Assembly (NCBI RefSeq): GCF_000243235.1
Contig: NZ_JH594606.1
Span: forward strand, 887,752-951,751
Source of the DNA: Gillisia limnaea DSM 15749
GTDB taxonomy: Bacteria; Bacteroidota; Bacteroidia; Flavobacteriales; Flavobacteriaceae
Reading direction: 5' to 3'
DNA length: 64,000 bases
Shown piece after piece: positions 1 through 7,444 of this stretch. Positions within the stretch are counted from its first letter, which is position 1. The number at the start of each line of letters is the position of its first letter. The position numbers and the translations under genes were made by a program. Under the pieces are notes generated by a model. It saw nothing but the letters and a program-made list of their open reading frames with translations, was not told the origin of the DNA and did no database searches.

Positions 1-93
1 CATGACTTCGCGCCTGAAGCATTCATGAAGCAAAAAGAAAGCGCGTTGAGGTTTGCTGACTTCTTCTTCCTAATATTCGGAAACCGCAAATAG
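1..93 (+). CDS. C-terminal end of an unidentified protein (partial)
   Basis: An open frame enters at the left edge and runs 30 codons to a TAG at 91-93, ending in FFFLIFGNRK. The start lies outside the window and the visible residues do not identify a family. A copy of the dispersed repeat described below begins 18 bases after the stop, the same gene-then-repeat arrangement seen for the accessory genes at 5-12 kb, so this may be the last part of another cassette-like gene. Confidence 0.4.
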   Translation, partial: HDFAPEAFMKQKESALRFADFFFLIFGNRK

Positions 94-110
94 CATGCAT
101 TTATTTTAAA

Positions 111-192
111 ATTATATTTTAGACTCCAATACGAACAATAAAGCCGGCAAAAGCCTCCCTACTCCACGCTACTTTCGGACCAAGACCGTAGG
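111..192 (+). repeat. Dispersed cassette-type repeat, copy A1 (shortened)
   Basis: The stretch contains the family core TATTTTAGACTCC, an A-rich tract, then CCTCCCTACTCCACGCTAC and GGACCAAGACCGTA. The last two blocks recur at 5310-5357, and the CCCTACTCC block also recurs near 8070, 10684 and 12001. The 5' part of the repeat (GTTATCGCAAACAGCG in copy A5) is missing or diverged here. Confidence 0.7.
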
Positions 193-222
193 CATTAATG
201 CAATTTAAACCGAAAATAGAAT

Positions 223-252
223 TTTGATATTGGACAAAAAGTAATAACTTTG
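223..252 (+). promoter_or_regulatory. Bacteroidota-type promoter for mazEF
   Basis: TTTG at 223-226 and TAACTTTG at 245-252 are 18 bases apart. This matches the -33 TTTG / -7 TAnnTTTG consensus of Bacteroidota housekeeping promoters. Transcription would begin near 258, about 15 bases before the antitoxin ATG. Confidence 0.55.
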
Positions 253-272
253 TATTTACAAAATTTAGAGTA

Positions 273-518
273 ATGGAAACAGCAATTATACAAATTGGAA
301 ATTCGAAAGGTTTGCGTTTGAGCAAAACAATTCTTTTAAAATATAATATTAAAGACAAAGTTGAGCTTATTCTTGAAAAGGGCCATATAATCCTGAAACC
401 GATTGAATCTCCCAGAAAAAACTGGGAAGATAAATTCAAAAAAATGGCTGAAAGCGGAGATGATCAATTATTGATGAATGGTGTGTTTGAAGATGATGAT
501 TTTGATGAATGGATTTAA
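273..518 (+). CDS. AbrB/MazE-type antitoxin
   Basis: This 81-residue protein begins with the swapped-hairpin AbrB/MazE DNA-binding fold (IIQIGNSKGLRLSKTIL, residues 5-21, then a KVELILEKGHIILKPI beta segment). It ends in an acidic tail (GVFEDDDFDEWI), the type of flexible tail that occupies the toxin's active site in MazE proteins. Its last codons overlap the next gene by 10 bases, so toxin and antitoxin are translationally coupled. It probably represses its own promoter as a complex with the toxin. The family assignment is strong; which MazE subtype it is cannot be read from the sequence. Confidence 0.88.
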   Translation: METAIIQIGNSKGLRLSKTILLKYNIKDKVELILEKGHIILKPIESPRKNWEDKFKKMAESGDDQLLMNGVFEDDDFDEWI

Positions 519-832
519 AACAATATTCCATAGTTCTCGTAAACCTTGATCCGACAATTGGTAGTGAAATTAAAAAAACCCGTCCTTACGTAATAATTTC
601 TCCAAATGAACTTAATAAATATCTAAAAACGATTGTTGTGGTCCCAATGACAACAAATCTCAATAAATACCCTACAAGAGTTTCTTTTAAATCGAGCGGT
701 AAAAAAGGAATGATGGCGATTGACCAAATACGAACAATTGACAAATCACGAATTATAAATACCTTTGATAAATTGACAAGTGCTGAAATAAGGAAATTAA
801 AAGATGTAATAAGAGAAACTTTCGTTGATTAA
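509..832 (+). CDS. MazF/PemK-type endoribonuclease toxin
   Basis: The 107-residue product has the PemK/MazF hallmarks: an N-terminal YSIVLVNLDPTIGSEIKKTRPYVIIS segment containing the conserved G-x-E-x-x-K-x-RP motif, the VVVPMTTN strand, and the C-terminal DQIRTIDKSRI block with the catalytic Arg and Thr region. Members are ribosome-independent or ribosome-associated mRNA interferases. The start at 509 lies inside the antitoxin reading frame, a normal mazEF arrangement. The gene is intact and followed within 4 bases by remnants of a Fic gene, so the module sits in eroding accessory DNA. Its cleavage specificity cannot be predicted. Confidence 0.88.
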   Translation: MDLKQYSIVLVNLDPTIGSEIKKTRPYVIISPNELNKYLKTIVVVPMTTNLNKYPTRVSFKSSGKKGMMAIDQIRTIDKSRIINTFDKLTSAEIRKLKDVIRETFVD

Positions 833-835
833 AAG

Positions 836-1126
836 GTACTAAAAGACACCAAATATTGGATAGAAAACAAAACCTATTCACCTGAAGAGATTGCGATTTG
901 ATTTAAACATAAAATTGTATCAATTCACTGCTTTCCCAATGGAAATGGCAGGCACTCAAGAATGATGGCTGATATAATTATTGAATCTATTTTCGGAAAA
1001 GAAATTTTTAGTTGGAACAAGTCAAATATGGTTAAAGCGGATGAAACGAGGAAAGTATATATCACGGCATTAAGAGAGGCTGACAATGGAAATATAAATC
1101 CTTTACTAAAATTTGCTGAAAACTAA
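836..1126 (+). pseudogene. Remnant of a Fic/DOC family gene (mobile mystery protein B-like)
   Basis: Reading from 836 gives a Fic-like C-terminal half interrupted by an in-frame TGA at 899-901. Directly after it comes SIHCFPNGNGRHSRMMADI, which is the Fic active-site motif HxFxxGNGRxxR, and the frame closes with LLKFAEN at a TAA (1124-1126). The N-terminal half is missing and there is no start codon, so the gene is dead. Intact relatives (mobile mystery protein B) are paired with an HTH partner that is absent here. Fic enzymes transfer AMP or similar groups to target proteins. The family call rests on the intact motif. Confidence 0.75.
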
Positions 1127-1389
1127 GAACTCCCGCTGTGGCAAAGCCTTCTATCGCTGCGTGACTGGATATTACGGTTCGTTTTGTGCCACTTTGAAAG
1201 ATCAGGTAAGAACTACCTTGTGGCTACAAACACAGCGTTATGGCCAATAATCCCAGGTTTAGAAGACTTATTTTAGTCCATAATTGACAGTAAACTTAGA
1301 TTTTTAAATAGACTGATTTTGGGTGCAAGCTCGCCGGAACTCTGAAAGAAAATTTAAACTTTCAATTAGAAAAAGTAATTTTGATAAAA
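1127..1389. other. Non-coding accessory spacer
   Basis: No gene was found here. The stretch ends the Fic remnant and contains CAGCGTTATGGCC (1234-1246), similar to CCGTTATGTG at 9951-9960. Both are near members of the repeat pair at 1252-1316 and 9886-9950. It resembles the short spacers between cassette-like genes further right. Confidence 0.4.
1252..1316 (+). repeat. Dispersed repeat, second family, copy 1
   Basis: It starts CCCAGGTTT, continues ACTTATTTTAGTC and GACAGTAAAC, and ends in an A/T-rich tail. It aligns over its whole length with 9886-9950, about four-fifths identical by eye. In the second copy CCCAGGTTT and AAACCTGGG form a hairpin, while the 3' arm has decayed in this copy. 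Confidence 0.65.
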
Positions 1390-1557
1390 ATGATTACGGG
1401 AATATGGCAAATGGGATTTGATAACAATAAGCCATATTGGAATTATATCAAATTACCAATAGTAGCATTTTATAGAATAATTGTATTTCATTTTATATAT
1501 GCGAATAGAAAACTGACTGAAAACATAAATAAAACTGAAAAATATTGTAGCTCATAA
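1390..1557 (+). CDS. Possible small hypothetical protein (55 residues)
   Basis: An ATG at 1390 opens a 55-codon frame with one hydrophobic stretch (LPIVAFYRIIVFHFIYA) that could cross the membrane. No family is recognisable. Support is only that the frame is open, on the same strand as its accessory neighbours, and followed by the motif GCCGGTAAAGCCTAAC seen at other cassette-like junctions. It may be chance. Confidence 0.25.
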   Translation: MITGIWQMGFDNNKPYWNYIKLPIVAFYRIIVFHFIYANRKLTENINKTEKYCSS

Positions 1558-1571
1558 CCAAGCATTCGTTT

Positions 1572-1587
1572 GCCGGTAAAGCCTAAC
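1572..1587 (+). repeat. Junction motif GCCGGTAAAGCCTAAC
   Basis: Related motifs occur at 7961-7975, at 9716-9732 and on the - strand at 47869-47886 (GCCGGTAAGGCCTAAC). All are at ends of accessory genes or toxin-antitoxin modules. GCCTAAC fits the RYYYAAC outer box of integron attC sites, but this has not been tested. Confidence 0.4.
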
Positions 1588-1609
1588 ACAATAGATCATG
1601 AGTCTTTAG

Positions 1610-2605
1610 CTATTCAACTAAAACAAATTTAGCATAAACAGGAAAATGATCAGATCCAATTTTTGATAATCTCCTGAGAGCCACCACTTGAAATTCTTCG
1701 GTTACAAAATAGTGATCCAGCGGCCATCTCATGATCCTTGAATTGGCATCAAAACTACTATAAATCCCTCTCCCCAGCCGCACATTTTTCAAATTGCCAC
1801 TACTGCCAAACAATCTTGCGGTACGGGACCATGAGACATCGTTAAAATCGCCCGCTACCATAGAAGGGATCTCTTCTTCCGCGACAAAATTGCCAACCTT
1901 GAGAAGTGCCACTTCCCCTTCTCCCACGTTGTCTGGATATTTGTCACTGGGCATTGGAGCTACGGGATGCACCCCGTGAAACAAAAATTCCTTTCCGGAA
2001 TTTAGCTGCACCCTGGCGTGAAAAGATGGCACATCCTTATGTTTGAGATATTTTACCTGCTCATCCAGAAGAGGAAATTTGGAATATAATGCCATCCCGT
2101 AGGCCTCCTCATTTGGCTGTTCTATTACATAAGGATAGTTCTTCTTAAGTATCTCCAGCTCGTCCATCCACCATTGGTTGACTTCCATTGCCAGCACCAG
2201 GTCAGGATCAGACTCACGAACAACGTTCAAAAATTTTTCTGACTCCCGATTACTGATCAACACGTTTGCCAGAAGAATACTTACGGAATTGTCTTCGGAA
2301 TAATTTTTACCCGCATCGGGAACTGCTTTTTCTCCAAACCAGTAAGGAAAGATAACTACGGATTGTATAGCTATAGCTGCAACGAGACCCGAGACCAGAA
2401 GGATCGATGGCCACTTCCACTTTTTAGCCAAGCCAACAAAGAGTAGCAGGAACACGGTTGCCAGGATCAAATATTGCAGTCGGGGAAAATCCAGCAATTT
2501 GGAATACCAGAAAGGCAGGTTATACAAAAGGGATAGCAGGCTGGCGAGGATTACCAGGCAACTTAGTACAATAACAAAATAAAGAAAGACCTTTCTAAAA
2601 TTCAT
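1610..2605 (-). CDS. Membrane-anchored endonuclease/exonuclease/phosphatase family protein
   Basis: The 331-residue protein has three hydrophobic segments in the first ~95 residues (FLYFVIVLSCLVILASLLSLL; LQYLILATVFLLLFVGLA; PSILLVSGLVAAIAIQSVVIF). An EEP fold follows, with NVLISNRE, EVNQWW, GVHPVAP, VAGDFNDVSWS and a C-terminal GSDHFPVYA. The catalytic Asn/Asp/His motifs (GDFND, SDHFP) are all present. The topology resembles YafD-type proteins, in which the catalytic domain sits outside the inner membrane. The substrate is unknown; nucleic acid or phospholipid headgroups are both possible for the fold. The gene is single, on the - strand, and interrupts two runs of + strand accessory genes. 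Confidence 0.85.
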   Translation of the reverse strand: MNFRKVFLYFVIVLSCLVILASLLSLLYNLPFWYSKLLDFPRLQYLILATVFLLLFVGLAKKWKWPSILLVSGLVAAIAIQSVVIFPYWFGEKAVPDAGKNYSEDNSVSILLANVLISNRESEKFLNVVRESDPDLVLAMEVNQWWMDELEILKKNYPYVIEQPNEEAYGMALYSKFPLLDEQVKYLKHKDVPSFHARVQLNSGKEFLFHGVHPVAPMPSDKYPDNVGEGEVALLKVGNFVAEEEIPSMVAGDFNDVSWSRTARLFGSSGNLKNVRLGRGIYSSFDANSRIMRWPLDHYFVTEEFQVVALRRLSKIGSDHFPVYAKFVLVE

Positions 2606-2862
2606 TTTATAAAATTTATACGAGGGTAATTAAGGTACTAAAAATTTGCAGACCGGGCCCTTTTATGAACCGGGATCTTCCTTTACGGGAATTCAAGAAA
2701 GTATAAGGTCTGTTATAGATAGCTATCAGCGGTAACTCCACCTTCTGATGTTTTTTGAAAACTTTTACAAGTCTAAGGGCAGCCAACGGAATCATCCTAT
2801 AATTAGCACTTATTAAAGAATATATAAATCAAGAATCTCGGGGCAAGCCCGCCCGAACGGTA

Positions 2863-2934
2863 CGGGCAGGCCCGCCTTAATGAAATTGATTTCGGGCAGG
2901 CCCGCCTTAAAGAAATTGATTTCGGGCAGGCCAG
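2863..2934. repeat. Tandem 30-bp repeat, about 2.4 units
   Basis: The unit begins CGGGCAGGCCCGCC and continues TTAATGAAATTGATTT. Unit 1 is 2863-2892, unit 2 is 2893-2922 with one base change, and unit 3 is cut after ten bases. The GGGCAGGCCCGCC core is itself palindromic (a REP-type hairpin). A relative, CCCGTCCAGCAGGCGGG, lies at 24905-24921. Confidence 0.8.
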
Positions 2935-2963
2935 GGGAATTAAACCCTTATTGAGGGATTAAA
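2934..2963. repeat. Hairpin repeat family B, copy 1
   Basis: GGGGAATTAAACCCTT-ATTGAGGGATTAAA: the arms TTAAACCC and GGGATTAA are imperfectly complementary. The other copies are at 10739-10768 and 15965-15995. Confidence 0.7.
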
Positions 2964-3020
2964 TTAGATACCCCTGAGGCCGGAAGGTCCTGAATCCCAA
3001 TCTTCTTCCTACCTTGTTTA

Positions 3021-3040
3021 TCCTGAGCGGAGTCGAAGGG
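3021..3040. repeat. Bacteroidota dispersed repeat core
   Basis: TCCTGAGCGGAGTCGAAGGG is a short sequence widespread in Bacteroidota intergenic DNA. Degenerate reverse-complement relatives occur inside the repeats at 4474-4541 and 15885-15958. Confidence 0.6.
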
Positions 3041-3355
3041 TTACCCCTGCCCATAAGGGACTTGCACCCTCAAGATTAATACTATATCTTAGATAGGAAA
3101 AAGATGCCCATGCCGGGCACAAACACAATGTGTATAAAGAATAGCAGAATGAGTGCTAAAACGAAAGTATAAGCATAAAATAAAGGTCTGTAATTATCCG
3201 AAAAGTAAGTGTTTAAAAAATCCGCTTCTTTTCATATATTAGGACAAGACTTTTAAGGAACCTTGCTAACATGAAACCGACTGGGACACTTTTATTATCT
3301 TCTCCTTCGTTTTCAAATCAACGGAAGTATTCTTAATAATCATAAAAATTTAAAA

Positions 3356-4393
3356 ATGAAAGCACCAAACTTTATTATTGTAGTTGGCACTTCCGCAGGC
3401 GGCATGAATGCATTGATTGAATTGGTTTCGCAGTTGAAAGACAGTACAGATGCGGCTTTTTTTATCGTGATGCACTTATCCCGCACAAGTATCAGTGATT
3501 TTTTAGTACATAGGCTTCAACCACATACCTCTTTAAAATGTGAAGTAGCAAAAGAAGATGCTAAAATAGAAAAAGGGCATATTTACGTTGCCGCACCCAA
3601 TCAACATTTACTCGTCAAGAAAAACAAAATTATTCTTGGTCGGGGTCCTGAAGAAAATCGTTGGCGACCTTCAATTGATGTATTGTTTCGTTCAGCCGCT
3701 GCCGCATACAGCACACGAGTTATTGGGGTTGTATTAACGGGCTCACTTGATGACGGAACCACGGGCATGTTGGCCATTAAAAGAAGTGGAGGAACCTGCA
3801 TCGTGCAAGACCCTAACCAAGCAGAATATCCTGACATGCCCCTATCGGTTCTGAATAACATGGATGTTGATTACTGCATTCCGCTCGATCAAATGGGTGA
3901 GACATTTTTTGAAATTTCTCAAACGAACCCCAAAGAAATAGCTGCCCCACAAGATGTTATTATTGAATCTGAGATTGCGGAAAGAGTAGTGGTGGATTAT
4001 GAAAATGTAAAACAATTGGGCGTTAAAAGTATATATGCCTGTCCTGATTGTGGGGGCGGATTGTGGGACATCCCCAAACAAAATGATAACCTGAATGATC
4101 CCGATAATCATCGGGACGGGCAGGAAAAATCGGACCGGTACCGATGTCATATCGGGCATTCGTATTCTGAAAAAGATTTGGTAGTGAAACAAGGTGAAAT
4201 ATTAGAATCTACACTATGGATAGCTTTGCGCATTATGGAGGAACGCAGAACGCTCCTGAAGAAAATGGAAGATGATAACAATAAAAACGGTTTATCTAAA
4301 ATGGCAGCAAGCTACCAGGAAAAAGGAGAAGACATACAGTTTCATGTTAACAAGATGAAAGAAATTTTATTCGCCACCCAAAAGACTTTATAA
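3356..4393 (+). CDS. Stand-alone CheB-type methylesterase with C-terminal zinc-ribbon-like tail
   Basis: The protein has 345 residues. Residues 5-185 form a CheB catalytic domain with the Ser13-His40-Asp133 triad in GTSAGG, VMHLS and SLDDG. There is no receiver domain, so it is not the classical phosphorylation-controlled CheB. The C-terminal part carries CPDCGGG (residues 229-235) and CHIGH (264-268), a possible Cys/His metal site, then a helical tail. No chemotaxis genes are nearby. Stand-alone CheB proteins of this layout probably deamidate or demethylate other signalling proteins, but the target is unknown. Residues ~248-254 are encoded by a REP-like palindrome that seems to have been inserted in frame. 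Confidence 0.82.
   Translation: MKAPNFIIVVGTSAGGMNALIELVSQLKDSTDAAFFIVMHLSRTSISDFLVHRLQPHTSLKCEVAKEDAKIEKGHIYVAAPNQHLLVKKNKIILGRGPEENRWRPSIDVLFRSAAAAYSTRVIGVVLTGSLDDGTTGMLAIKRSGGTCIVQDPNQAEYPDMPLSVLNNMDVDYCIPLDQMGETFFEISQTNPKEIAAPQDVIIESEIAERVVVDYENVKQLGVKSIYACPDCGGGLWDIPKQNDNLNDPDNHRDGQEKSDRYRCHIGHSYSEKDLVVKQGEILESTLWIALRIMEERRTLLKKMEDDNNKNGLSKMAASYQEKGEDIQFHVNKMKEILFATQKTL
4099..4116. repeat. REP-like palindrome inside the CheB gene
   Basis: TCCCGAT-AATC-ATCGGGA has 7-bp perfect arms. The same arms occur at 38396-38413 and 39013-39033 between genes. Here the palindrome is followed by CGGGCAGG and translates in frame as part of the linker between the two Cys pairs. Confidence 0.7.
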
Positions 4394-4825
4394 ATCGTTT
4401 TGTCAATTTTTATTATTTACTTCGAGGGACACATCTTGGTTGGAAAAGTAAAAACGGCATACAATTGAGGGGATGGCTCCGCCATTAAATGAAGGAGTGA
4501 GCCTCTTAAACCACCAGATCCTTCGGCTTCACTCTGGAGATGCCAAGCGGGTCTTCCCAAAAGTAGTTAGGGACAAGTTTTGCTGGGCGGTTTTCGATGA
4601 TGTGTTTGCTCGTCCAACCACACAGCCTTTCTTCAAAATGTTTTAGCAATCCGGTTTGCGATTAAGATATTTTAACTTTGCGCTTTCCTCTATGCGGTAT
4701 TAACAAAATTTTAATAGATTTACTTGAAATGTGATAAACTCTACTTATCCCGATTGCATTATATATTCTGGGATAAAAGAAATGGAATATAATACGTTGG
4801 CAATAAGCTAAAAATAACATATAAA
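4394..4825. other. Intergenic spacer with a REP-like repeat and a possible gene fragment
   Basis: No intact gene was found. 4474-4541 is a hairpin repeat shared with 15885-15958. On the - strand, 4509 to about 4665 reads without stops for about 50 codons (containing CGWTSKHIIENRPAKL and PNYFWEDPLG), but it has no start and its last codons lie in the repeat. It may be the end of a lost gene and I cannot name it. Confidence 0.4.
4474..4541. repeat. Hairpin repeat family C, copy 1
   Basis: GGCTCCGCC-ATTAAATG-AAGGAGTGAGCC forms a hairpin. It is followed by CACCAGATCCTTCGGCTTC, a degenerate reverse complement of the GAGTCGAAGG repeat. The same two blocks occur in the same order at 15885-15958. 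Confidence 0.6.
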
Positions 4826-5245
4826 ATGACAATTAGATTTAAGAAAAAAACACTTTTTGGTAATTTAATACTTGGATTACTATGGACTGGAATTGGAATA
4901 TATAATTTAATAACAGATGACAATTTACGATGGTCAGATTATATATTCTTAGGCCTTGGAATTCTATATATCACTCACTATCTATACGATTTAATTAATC
5001 AATATTTGAAAGTAGAAACTGGAACTATTAGAAAGAATATACTATATGGATATGGAAAGAAAATTAACCTAGATGAGATTAATTTGATTAAAAAGAAAGG
5101 GAACGATTATATACTAATAACTGAATCTCAAAAATTGAAAATCAAGACGGACTTAATTGAAGAAACGTCGCTTTCCCGGTTGAAAAATATCTTAAAAAAA
5201 CTGAATTTACCATCTGAAAAAACGCCATTTGCCAACATCAGTTAA
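4826..5245 (+). CDS. Small membrane protein of unknown function
   Basis: The 139-residue protein has two hydrophobic helices near the N terminus (LFGNLILGLLWTGIGIYNLI, about residues 9-28, and YIFLGLGILYITHYLYDLI, about 40-58). A mixed-charge cytoplasmic part of short beta-like stretches follows (TIRKNILYGYGKKINLDEINLIKKK). The layout resembles PH-like membrane proteins of Bacteroidota, but I do not recognise the family. The base composition is very AT-rich. Its TAA stop lies inside the GTTAAC that opens repeat copy A2, so the repeat abuts the gene exactly, as an attC site abuts a cassette ORF. Confidence 0.65.
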   Translation: MTIRFKKKTLFGNLILGLLWTGIGIYNLITDDNLRWSDYIFLGLGILYITHYLYDLINQYLKVETGTIRKNILYGYGKKINLDEINLIKKKGNDYILITESQKLKIKTDLIEETSLSRLKNILKKLNLPSEKTPFANIS

Positions 5246-5362
5246 CAGCAAATAACGGGCTTTCTAGTGAAAAGTATTATTTTAGAGACTAGGTAAAAAA
5301 CAACAGAATCAACAAGAAACCGTCCGTACTCCACGCCACTTGCGGACCAAGACCGTTACATG
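5242..5362 (+). repeat. Dispersed cassette-type repeat, copy A2
   Basis: It runs from GTTAACAGCAAATAACGGGC through GTGAAAAGTATTATTTTAGAG, a purine-rich tract and ACCGTCCGTACTCCACGCC, to GACCGTTACATG. The 5' GCAAATAACGGG and the reverse complement of the 3' part (GCAAGTGGCGTGG) are similar, so the ends can pair. Confidence 0.75.
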
Positions 5363-5424
5363 CCATATTAAAGATGAGCCATCACGGTATTTCAATATTC
5401 AGAAGCATTTTAAGTTGAAAAACA

Positions 5425-7278
5425 ATGAAAATATATAGAGATAATACAAAAATATATGACACCAAATTACTTAAGCTAAACAAGTTATTAAATCGTAATT
5501 CATTTCTTAGGCTATTTATTTTTTTAATTTCAAGTATCATTCTTATATACTTGTTTAGTAACGAATTATTTACTCCCTTTTTTATTGTTTTCCCTATTTC
5601 AATAATATGTTTTGCTTTAGTTTTAAAGCATCATACCAAAATAGCTTACCTGACAAAACATACGTCATTCCTGAAAAGAATAAATGAATTTGAAATTCTA
5701 AGAGAAAAATGTAATCTGGAGGGATTTGATACCGGACATAAGTTCATTAATCCAAATCACCCATACACTTCAGATCTAGATATTTTCGGGCAGCATTCTA
5801 TTTTTCAGTTAGTTAACAGGACAACTACCGAGTCAGGGAATATACTCTTATCAGAATGGTTGTCTGAACCTGCATCTAATAATGAAATACTTGACAGACA
5901 AAAAGCTATAAAAGAATTATCTCAAAAATTAGAGTGGAGGCAAGATTTTCAGGCGGCAGGCATGCACTTTCAAAATAAAAAAAGTGATTATTTTAAACTG
6001 TTAGATTGGGTAAAAGAACCTGTTGTTTTATTAAAATATCGAAGAATATATATAGCAGTTGCATTAATCCTTCCTGTTCTGTTATTGCTTGTCTCATACT
6101 TTTTTTATGCTAACCTGGGTTCACAAAAGGTGATTATTTATTTTTCTCTCATGATCTTAGTTTTGCTAATCAACTATATGATTTTAAAAAAGGTAAAACC
6201 CATGGCGGAGGATATCGTTAAAACCTCAACTAAGAATCTTCAAATTTTAAGGGGTTACCGGACACTTATCAACAAAATTGAAAGTGAAAATTTCAAGTCA
6301 AAAAAATTATACGATTTACAATCAGTATTAATCCATGGCAAATATTCAGCATACAATGAAATTAGCAGTCTATGCAAAATATTGGATTTCTCACAACAAA
6401 GACCTATACCAAAGGTACCAATAGGTGGAAATGCCATGTATACTCTATTAAACTTTTTCCTGCTATTGGATATTCACTTGATTATTGATACAGAAAAATG
6501 GAAAACAAAAAATAAAGCATTTTTAAAATTATGGGCAGACGTAGTTAGTGAATTTGAAGTAATAAATAGTTTTGCAGGTTTTTCATATTCAAACCCATCA
6601 TATACATTTCCAGAGATAACAGAAAAGAACAACTACGTATATTTTGAGTCGGTGGGGCATCCCTTAATAAATCCAGATAAACGGGTATGTAATAATTTTC
6701 TTTCAGAAGGACAAGGTGATGTTGTAATGATTACCGGTTCTAATATGGGAGGAAAAAGCACTTTTTTAAGAAGCGTTGGCGTAAACCTGGTATTGGCATT
6801 AGCTGGCGCACCTTGTTGTGCAAAATATGGGCAGATTACTAAGCTGAAATTATTTACCAGTATGAGAACCCAGGATAATTTGAAGGAAGGAGTTTCTTCT
6901 TTTTATGCAGAATTAGATAGAATAGAAAAAATGTTGAAATTAATAGAAAGTAATCACAATGTTTTTTTTCTATTGGATGAGATGTTTAAGGGAACAAATT
7001 CAAAAGATAGACATAGAGGAGGTTTTTCATTGGTTAATCAAATAAGTAAGCTTAAAACGTCAGGTATTATTGCAACGCACGATATTGAACTTGCAAAACT
7101 AGTGGGGAATAATAAGTTAGTTACCAATTATAGTTTTAATAGTGAGATTAAAGATAATTCAATGATTTTCAGTTATGAACTTCACCCTGAAATATGTTAT
7201 GATTTTAACGCTAGTGAACTTATGAAAAAAAGTGGAATTAATATTTTATCGAATATTTCAAAAAGTGAAATCGAATAA
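5425..7278 (+). CDS. Membrane-anchored MutS-family ATPase
   Basis: The 617-residue protein has two pairs of transmembrane helices (about residues 27-70 and 208-256). Linker helices and a C-terminal MutS ATPase core follow, with Walker A ITGSNMGGKST near residue 440, Walker B FFLLDEMFKGTNS near 515-527 and the H-loop ATHD after it. The mismatch-recognition domain I of true MutS is absent. Such MutS-like membrane proteins occur scattered in Bacteroidota and other phyla with no established role; a function in DNA or nucleotide handling at the membrane is inference. At 1.9 kb it is unusually large for a cassette-like gene. It lies between repeat A2 and a spacer with a different junction sequence. 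Confidence 0.8.
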   Translation: MKIYRDNTKIYDTKLLKLNKLLNRNSFLRLFIFLISSIILIYLFSNELFTPFFIVFPISIICFALVLKHHTKIAYLTKHTSFLKRINEFEILREKCNLEGFDTGHKFINPNHPYTSDLDIFGQHSIFQLVNRTTTESGNILLSEWLSEPASNNEILDRQKAIKELSQKLEWRQDFQAAGMHFQNKKSDYFKLLDWVKEPVVLLKYRRIYIAVALILPVLLLLVSYFFYANLGSQKVIIYFSLMILVLLINYMILKKVKPMAEDIVKTSTKNLQILRGYRTLINKIESENFKSKKLYDLQSVLIHGKYSAYNEISSLCKILDFSQQRPIPKVPIGGNAMYTLLNFFLLLDIHLIIDTEKWKTKNKAFLKLWADVVSEFEVINSFAGFSYSNPSYTFPEITEKNNYVYFESVGHPLINPDKRVCNNFLSEGQGDVVMITGSNMGGKSTFLRSVGVNLVLALAGAPCCAKYGQITKLKLFTSMRTQDNLKEGVSSFYAELDRIEKMLKLIESNHNVFFLLDEMFKGTNSKDRHRGGFSLVNQISKLKTSGIIATHDIELAKLVGNNKLVTNYSFNSEIKDNSMIFSYELHPEICYDFNASELMKKSGINILSNISKSEIE

Positions 7279-7444
7279 AATACGGCATCTAACAAACTAT
7301 AACGGATATGGCGGGTTTGATAGAAAAGAGCTAAATTCTTTCTTTTAACAAACAAAACCATCAAGACCACAAACCAGCATCCAAAATTCCGCACCACTTG
7401 TCTTTTTGAGAGAGCGTTGGTTGCAAGTTTGAAAAAACTCACAA
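7279..7444 (+). other. Cassette-type spacer after the MutS-like gene
   Basis: It begins GGCATCTAACAAACTATAACGG and ends GCACCACTTGTC-TTTTTGAG-AGAGCGTTGGTTGC. An outer CTAAC at the left and GCGTTGG at the right match the general form of attC ends. It is not closely related to repeat family A. No gene is present. Confidence 0.4.

Larger units (their letters stand above)
2606..3355. other. Intergenic region rich in REP-like repeats
   Basis: No gene is visible in these 750 bases. They hold a tandem repeat of a 30-bp GC-rich unit (2863-2934), a hairpin repeat of family B (2934-2963) and a common Bacteroidota repeat core TCCTGAGCGGAGTCGAAGGG (3021-3040). The parts at 2640-2830 and 3060-3340 look like ordinary AT-rich spacer. 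The DNA before the CheB gene shows no clear TAnnTTTG promoter. Confidence 0.6.

Noticed and set aside
119-439. 106-codon frame on the - strand
   Set aside because: It overlaps repeat A1, the mazE promoter and most of the MazE gene; it has no family motif.
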